NCBI GenBank assembly: GCA_965279205.1
Contig: OZ257144.1
Location: 930,001-994,000 of the forward strand
Direction: 5' to 3'
DNA length: 64,000 nucleotides
From: UBA7672 sp965279205
Lineage (GTDB): Bacteria; Pseudomonadota; Alphaproteobacteria; Caulobacterales; Hyphomonadaceae
A program made the position numbers and the translations under genes. Below the pieces are notes generated by a model. That model ran no database searches and was not told the DNA's origin. It saw nothing but the letters and a program-made list of their open reading frames with translations. Numbering within the stretch: position 1 is the first letter of the stretch; every line of letters begins with the position of its first letter. This document shows positions 60,058 to 64,000 of the stretch, piece by piece.

Positions 60058-60726
60058 TTGGACGCCGCGCTTTCCCTTGAAGATGTCTGGCTAACGCTTC
60101 CCGCGGCTTCCGGACCTGTCGAGATTTTGAAGGGCGTGACGTTTCGTGCAGCGCCCGGCGAGAGCGTCGCCGTTGTCGGGCCATCCGGTTCGGGCAAGTC
60201 GTCGCTGATTGCTGTCGCCACCGGCATCGAGCGCGCCACCAAAGGTGAGATCACGCTGCTGGGAGACAGTCTCGCCGGCAAGAGCGAGGACCAGCTCGCG
60301 CGCGTGCGGCGGGGCAGGGTGAGCCTGGTGTTCCAGTCCTTCCACCTGCTCGGCACGATGTCGGCATTCGACAACGTCCGCGCGCCACTCGAGATCGCGG
60401 GTCTCAAGGATGTCGATGCGCTCGCGAAATCCGGTCTCGAAGCTGTGGGTCTCGGCGCGCGGCTGGATCACTATCCGGGACAACTGTCTGGCGGCGAAAG
60501 GCAGCGCGTTGCTGTTGCCCGCGCGCTCGCCAGCAATCCCGCCATCGTGTTCGCCGACGAACCAACCGGCAATCTCGACAGAGCCTCAGGCGCGATGGTC
60601 GCCGACATGCTGTTCGCCATCGCACGCGACCGCAATGCAACGCTTGTGGTGGTGACTCACGATGCCGAGATCGCTGCCCGCGCGGACCGCATCGTGGAAA
60701 TGAAGGACGGCAGGATCGTCGCGTGA
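60058..60726 (+). CDS. ABC transporter ATP-binding protein (LolD/YbbA-like)
   Basis: A 222-residue ATPase with Walker A GPSGSGKSS, Q-loop VFQSFHLLGTMSAFDNVRAP, signature LSGGERQRVAVARAL, Walker B IVFADEPTGNLD and H-loop VVTHDAEIA. It groups with the LolD/MacB/YbbA type that partners with FtsX-like permeases for lipoproteins or other envelope substrates. The start is TTG 60058; no better codon lies in frame. No permease gene follows: the next gene is a dehydrogenase, so the partner is elsewhere or lost. Confidence 0.9.
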   Translation: MDAALSLEDVWLTLPAASGPVEILKGVTFRAAPGESVAVVGPSGSGKSSLIAVATGIERATKGEITLLGDSLAGKSEDQLARVRRGRVSLVFQSFHLLGTMSAFDNVRAPLEIAGLKDVDALAKSGLEAVGLGARLDHYPGQLSGGERQRVAVARALASNPAIVFADEPTGNLDRASGAMVADMLFAIARDRNATLVVVTHDAEIAARADRIVEMKDGRIVA

Positions 60727-60948
60727 TCCTCTTCTGGTGCGAGCGGCCCGAGCGCTCGCGAGCCGTTCGCATTCGGCGCTTTGGTGGCTGACCGCGGCGC
60801 CGAGATGTGAGATGTGGCCACCGGAGAACACCTCACCCCGTGTTCACTGCGCGGCATGCACGCGCGACCCTGTTGAAATTCAAACAGGCAGGCTACGGTT
60901 GCTCTGCGGGCGCATTCAGAACGAGGGGCCCGCATTCAGGCGCCAGGA
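60727..60948. other. Gap between the ABC gene and the E1 gene
   Basis: About 220 bases with no gene or clear promoter. A short palindrome near 60863-60882 (CGCGCGACCC region) and a direct AT-richer stretch TTGAAATTCAAACAGGC at 60873-60890 are the only notable features. It marks the change from transport genes to the acyl-transfer pair. Confidence 0.35.
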
Positions 60949-62952
60949 ATGCGGATCACGGAAATCAACACGATCAAAGCGTTGGGGCGCGAGGCCCTTG
61001 AGCAATCGCTTCTTGAGCAGGCGGCGCGCATTCGGCAAGTTGAAAGCATGTTGCTTGACCTCCATAGAGAAGGTCACTTTCGCGGCACGGTGCATGCCTG
61101 TGTTGGCGAGGAGACGATCGCTGCGGCGTTGCACGCGCATCTGGATCCTGCCACCGACGCGTTCTTCGCGACCCACCGGGGTCACGGTCACTACCTAGCT
61201 TCCGGCGGCGGCGAATTTGAACTTATCGCAGAGCTTCTGGGTCGAGAGGGCGCTCTCTGCCTTGGGCGGGGCGGGAGCCAAAATTTGCAACACGGGCGTT
61301 TCTTTGCGAACGGCATACAGGGTGCGGCTTGCCCACAGGCGGTCGGTTATGCCTGGTCGCGCGCGCATGCGGGGCTCCCTGGGATTGCCGTTGTACAGCT
61401 CGGCGATGGAACCCTCGGTGAAGGAGCGGTCTATGAGGCGCTGACGTTTGCGGCGTGGCTCAAGGCGCCTGTGCTGTTCCTGGTGCAGCTCAATGGCTGG
61501 TCGCAATCTACCGATGCAAAGGCGACAAGCGTCGGCAATCTGCTCGATCGGTTTCGCGGTTTCGGCCTTCCCGTTGATCGGCGGTCAGACGCTGACGTGC
61601 TCGATCTGTACGATCAGTTCGGGCGAGTTGTTGAAACGGTCAGGCGTGGTGGGCCGTTCGTGCAGATCATCGACACCCGGCGTTTGCTGGCGCACAGCAC
61701 ACACGACGACCAGCGTTCGCGCGAACTGCGGGACGACTTGTGGCGTCAGGATACGGTCGAGTCGCGGCGGCGGGCTCACGCCGGATTCCGGCTACGTTCG
61801 GATCAATTGCGCGAAGAGCTCCGATTGCTGGCTGACGACATTCTGGCGCGCCCCAAACTTGCCCTCGGCGGCTGTGTGGCGGCGCCGGATCTCGGTGCGC
61901 GGCCCCTGGCGCGTGACCTCGTCGCGCCGCAAGCTGGACCTGAAACAAGTGTTGTTGCCGCCATAAACGACGGCATGCGTCAGGTGATGACGGATGCGCG
62001 GGTGTTTCTGATCGGCGAAGACCTGGCCGATCCCTATGGTGGTGCTTTCAAGGCTTCACGCGGTCTTTCCACACTCTATCCTGATCGAGTGCTGTCGACG
62101 CCAGTCGCCGAGACCGGAATTGTAGGCGTTGCTATCGGCGCGGCGCTTGCCGGTCATCGTCCGATCGCGGAGATAATGTTCGGAGATTTTGTAGCCCTCG
62201 CAGCGGATCAGCTGATCAATTCAGCCGCCAAATTCCATTTCACAAGCGGCGGCAAGACCACTTGCCCAATAACGGTTCGCTTTCCGTCGGGTGGCGGGTT
62301 TGGCTATGGCCCCACACACAGCCAGAGTCTTGAGCGATTGTTCTGCGGAGAACCGGGCCTGCGCGTCATTGCGCTGAGCCGGCGCCATGATCCCGGCGCG
62401 CTAATTCGCCTCGCGGTGCTGAACGATGATGCGCCGGTCGTTCTGGTCGAGCCGAAGCCCCACTACAGCGAACCGCTGCTGCGCAGTGCGCCGCTTGGTC
62501 TCGAGTTTGCGGATTTGCCCGGCACTCTTCAGAGCTATCCCCCCCTGCATTTTGGTCCGCCTCGAGGCGTACGCGCGGACGCCACAGTGATCGCCTATGG
62601 TCATGTGATTGATGCTGCGGAAGCAGCAATGCGACACGTCTTGATCGAGCATGAATGCTACTGCGACTATTTTGTCCTGACCCAGCTGTCGCCGCTCGAC
62701 TGCACGGCGATCCTCGCTTCCGTGGCGCGGACCAGGAAACTCCTGATCGTGGAGCCGGGGGTCGCCGACTACGGCATCGGGGCGGCAATCATCCATCAGG
62801 CGGCGCTGCGCTGCGCGCAGTTTTCCGCGCGCTCCGTGGGCGCCCGCCAGCTCCCCATTCCAGGTTCTCAGGAGCTGGAGGAAAGCGTGTTGCCGAGCGA
62901 GGCGGACGTCACACGCGAACTCAGCTCCTTGCTGGGTGTCACGCCATGTTAG
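60949..62952 (+). CDS. Fused E1 alpha-beta 2-oxoacid dehydrogenase (thiamine-diphosphate dependent)
   Basis: A 667-residue protein joining both E1 subunits of branched-chain/acetoin-type dehydrogenases. The alpha half has TFFATHRGHGHYLA-like residues T75-H76-R77-G78-H79-G80 and the ThDP motif G152-D-G...N182 (GDGTLGEGAVYEALTFAAW, VQLNGWS). The beta half starts near 330 (SVVAAINDGMRQVMTD) with STPVAETGIVGVAIGAALAG (catalytic Glu), FGDFVALAADQLINSAAK and SGGGFGYGPTHSQSLE. It should decarboxylate a 2-oxoacid and load the acyl group on a lipoyl domain. Its stop lies seven bases inside the next gene. No E3 gene is in the window. Confidence 0.9.
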   Translation: MRITEINTIKALGREALEQSLLEQAARIRQVESMLLDLHREGHFRGTVHACVGEETIAAALHAHLDPATDAFFATHRGHGHYLASGGGEFELIAELLGREGALCLGRGGSQNLQHGRFFANGIQGAACPQAVGYAWSRAHAGLPGIAVVQLGDGTLGEGAVYEALTFAAWLKAPVLFLVQLNGWSQSTDAKATSVGNLLDRFRGFGLPVDRRSDADVLDLYDQFGRVVETVRRGGPFVQIIDTRRLLAHSTHDDQRSRELRDDLWRQDTVESRRRAHAGFRLRSDQLREELRLLADDILARPKLALGGCVAAPDLGARPLARDLVAPQAGPETSVVAAINDGMRQVMTDARVFLIGEDLADPYGGAFKASRGLSTLYPDRVLSTPVAETGIVGVAIGAALAGHRPIAEIMFGDFVALAADQLINSAAKFHFTSGGKTTCPITVRFPSGGGFGYGPTHSQSLERLFCGEPGLRVIALSRRHDPGALIRLAVLNDDAPVVLVEPKPHYSEPLLRSAPLGLEFADLPGTLQSYPPLHFGPPRGVRADATVIAYGHVIDAAEAAMRHVLIEHECYCDYFVLTQLSPLDCTAILASVARTRKLLIVEPGVADYGIGAAIIHQAALRCAQFSARSVGARQLPIPGSQELEESVLPSEADVTRELSSLLGVTPC

Positions 62953-63941
62953 AGGTGAAACTACCCAGACACAGTGCAAACGACACTGTCGCACGGCTGG
63001 TCCAATGGCTGGTTGGCGACGGAATGGCCGTGCGCGAAGGGCAGCCAATTGCTGTCTTCGAAAGCGCCAAGGCTGCCTACGAGATTGAAGCCGGCGCCGA
63101 CGGCTACCTTTTTCATCTGCACGCTGCCGGAGCAACGGTCCGCGTTGGCGGACAGATTGCCATCATAGCGGATTCCGGAGCGTTCCGGCCGCCTGGTCGC
63201 GAAGCCGCCGCCGCAACGGCCTCCATCGTTTCGCAGAAGGCCCGGAACCTGATGGGACAACTCGGGCTTACCGATGCCGACCTGCCAGCCGGTGTCGGCT
63301 TCGTCACTTCAGCAACAATCCTGGGACTGGTTGGCGAGGATCCGAAGGCTGCCCACGTTGACTGGAACGACGTTCTGGCGCTGCAAGGCCATAGCGCATT
63401 GGCGCAGGGCGTCGCTGATCTGCGCCGCGAAATGCGCGCGCGGTTCAATCGGCATGTGCCGGCCGGGACTCTCCTGAATGATCGCTGGCAACTCGCACGG
63501 GACCTGGGCTTCGGCGACCACACATCGATCTATGACGAGAGCCTCGTGTTAGGCGACGTCCGGGTTGGAGAGCACTGCTGGATTGGACCCTACACGGTGC
63601 TGGATGGCGACGCGGCGCCGCTGACGATCGGCAACTGGAATTCGATCGGCGCGGGGTCGCAAATCTACACGCACCACACCATCGACTGGGCTCTGACCGG
63701 CGGCGCGGCAAAGTCTTACTCTGCGCCGACGACAATTGGCAGCTGCTGCTTCATCTCTCCGTTGACCGTCATCGGCGCCGGAAGCACGATCGGTGATCAC
63801 AGCTTTGTCGCGACTCGAAGCTACGTACAGGGAGATTTCCCGGCGTTCAGCTACATTGCCGGTGCGCCGGCGAAGGTCGTGGGTCGAGTAGAGATCGATG
63901 GCGCGATCGCCCGTCTCATCCTTGCTGACGCTCAGACCTAG
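62946..63941 (+). CDS. E2-like fusion: lipoyl domain, subunit-binding domain and hexapeptide-repeat acyltransferase
   Basis: A 331-residue protein. Residues 1-80 form a lipoyl domain with K42 in ESAKAAYEI, the position of the lipoylated lysine of E2 (ETDKA). Residues about 93-128 (IVSQKARNLMGQLGLTDADL, AGVGFVTSATIL) match the peripheral subunit-binding domain. Instead of the chloramphenicol-acetyltransferase-like E2 core, residues about 165-325 are a left-handed beta-helix acyltransferase: DVRVGEHCWIGPYTVLDG, IGNWNSIGAGSQIYTHHTID (catalytic-type H243/H244), TIGSCCFISPLTVIGAGSTI, AGAPAKVVGRV. It overlaps the E1 gene by seven bases. It could transfer E1-made acyl groups from lipoate to a sugar or amine. 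Confidence 0.82.
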   Translation: MLEVKLPRHSANDTVARLVQWLVGDGMAVREGQPIAVFESAKAAYEIEAGADGYLFHLHAAGATVRVGGQIAIIADSGAFRPPGREAAAATASIVSQKARNLMGQLGLTDADLPAGVGFVTSATILGLVGEDPKAAHVDWNDVLALQGHSALAQGVADLRREMRARFNRHVPAGTLLNDRWQLARDLGFGDHTSIYDESLVLGDVRVGEHCWIGPYTVLDGDAAPLTIGNWNSIGAGSQIYTHHTIDWALTGGAAKSYSAPTTIGSCCFISPLTVIGAGSTIGDHSFVATRSYVQGDFPAFSYIAGAPAKVVGRVEIDGAIARLILADAQT

Positions 63942-63951
63942 GAAGGATCGC

Positions 63952-64000
63952 ATGCACAGACGCTTTTTCCTGCAGGCAGCGGCCGGAACGCTTGCCGCAT
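63952..64000 (+). CDS. Start of a gene with a Tat-like signal, cut by the window end
   Basis: Sixteen codons are visible: MHRRFFLQAAAGTLAA. The RRFFLQ core resembles a twin-arginine export signal. AGGAAGGA lies four bases upstream of ATG 63952 and the gap to the E2-like gene is 10 bp, so it should belong to the same operon. Product unknown. Confidence 0.55.
   Translation, partial: MHRRFFLQAAAGTLAA

Overview
The window is high-GC chromosomal DNA of an alphaproteobacterium, most likely Caulobacterales (Hyphomonadaceae-like). This rests on recA followed by alaS, the NADP isocitrate dehydrogenase, split transhydrogenase genes (pntAA/pntAB/pntB) led by a small protein resembling aa3-oxidase subunit IV, and many TonB receptors and lipoproteins. 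The taxon is inference. No tRNA, rRNA, CRISPR array, transposase or phage gene was seen.

Layout. 1-4.8 kb: 3' part of an S9 peptidase, a PadR regulator with a perfect palindromic operator and its frameshifted membrane partner, then small membrane proteins. 4.9-9 kb: short genes (AlkA-like glycosylase, HNH endonuclease, lipoproteins, CWC protein, MAPEG protein) separated by three copies of a 120-160 bp dispersed repeat and by a cluster of competing hairpins. 9-12 kb: prfA and a hybrid histidine kinase. 11.8-17.2 kb: a minus-strand run (thiolase-like protein, DUF4399 protein, SLC13/MatC-type permease, htpX, lipoprotein). 17.3-25.6 kb: housekeeping genes (recA, alaS, desaturase, icd, VOC protein, trmJ). 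25.6-31.3 kb: M23 peptidase, a Gly/Ala-rich exported protein, and a BlaI repressor/M56 sensor pair whose sensor carries C-terminal ankyrin repeats. 31.3-38.6 kb: two TonB-dependent receptors, TerC, and a TPR-sulfotransferase divergent from the second receptor. 38.8-46.5 kb: rpsD, PPK2, a lipoprotein, tandem GIN-domain proteins, rimO, acyltransferase 3 and small membrane proteins. 46.5-58 kb: a long minus-strand block made of three tandem lipoprotein quinohemoproteins (cytochrome c fused to a PQQ propeller, resembling polyvinyl-alcohol dehydrogenase), an alpha/beta hydrolase and the transhydrogenase operon. 58-60.7 kb: a DUF3089 lipoprotein, an unknown protein and an ABC ATPase without a permease. 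60.9-64 kb: a fused E1 alpha-beta 2-oxoacid dehydrogenase overlapping an E2-like protein in which lipoyl and subunit-binding domains are joined to a hexapeptide-repeat acyltransferase; a gene with a Tat-like signal begins at the window edge.

The most novel element is the 60.9-64 kb pair. The predicted logic is that the E1 decarboxylates a 2-oxoacid, loads the acyl group on the lipoyl lysine, and the left-handed beta-helix domain hands it to an acceptor other than CoA. Other points of note are the triple quinohemoprotein array, the ankyrin-tailed BlaR-like sensor, the broken PadR partner gene, the dispersed repeat, and overlapping hairpins downstream of the glycosylase gene.
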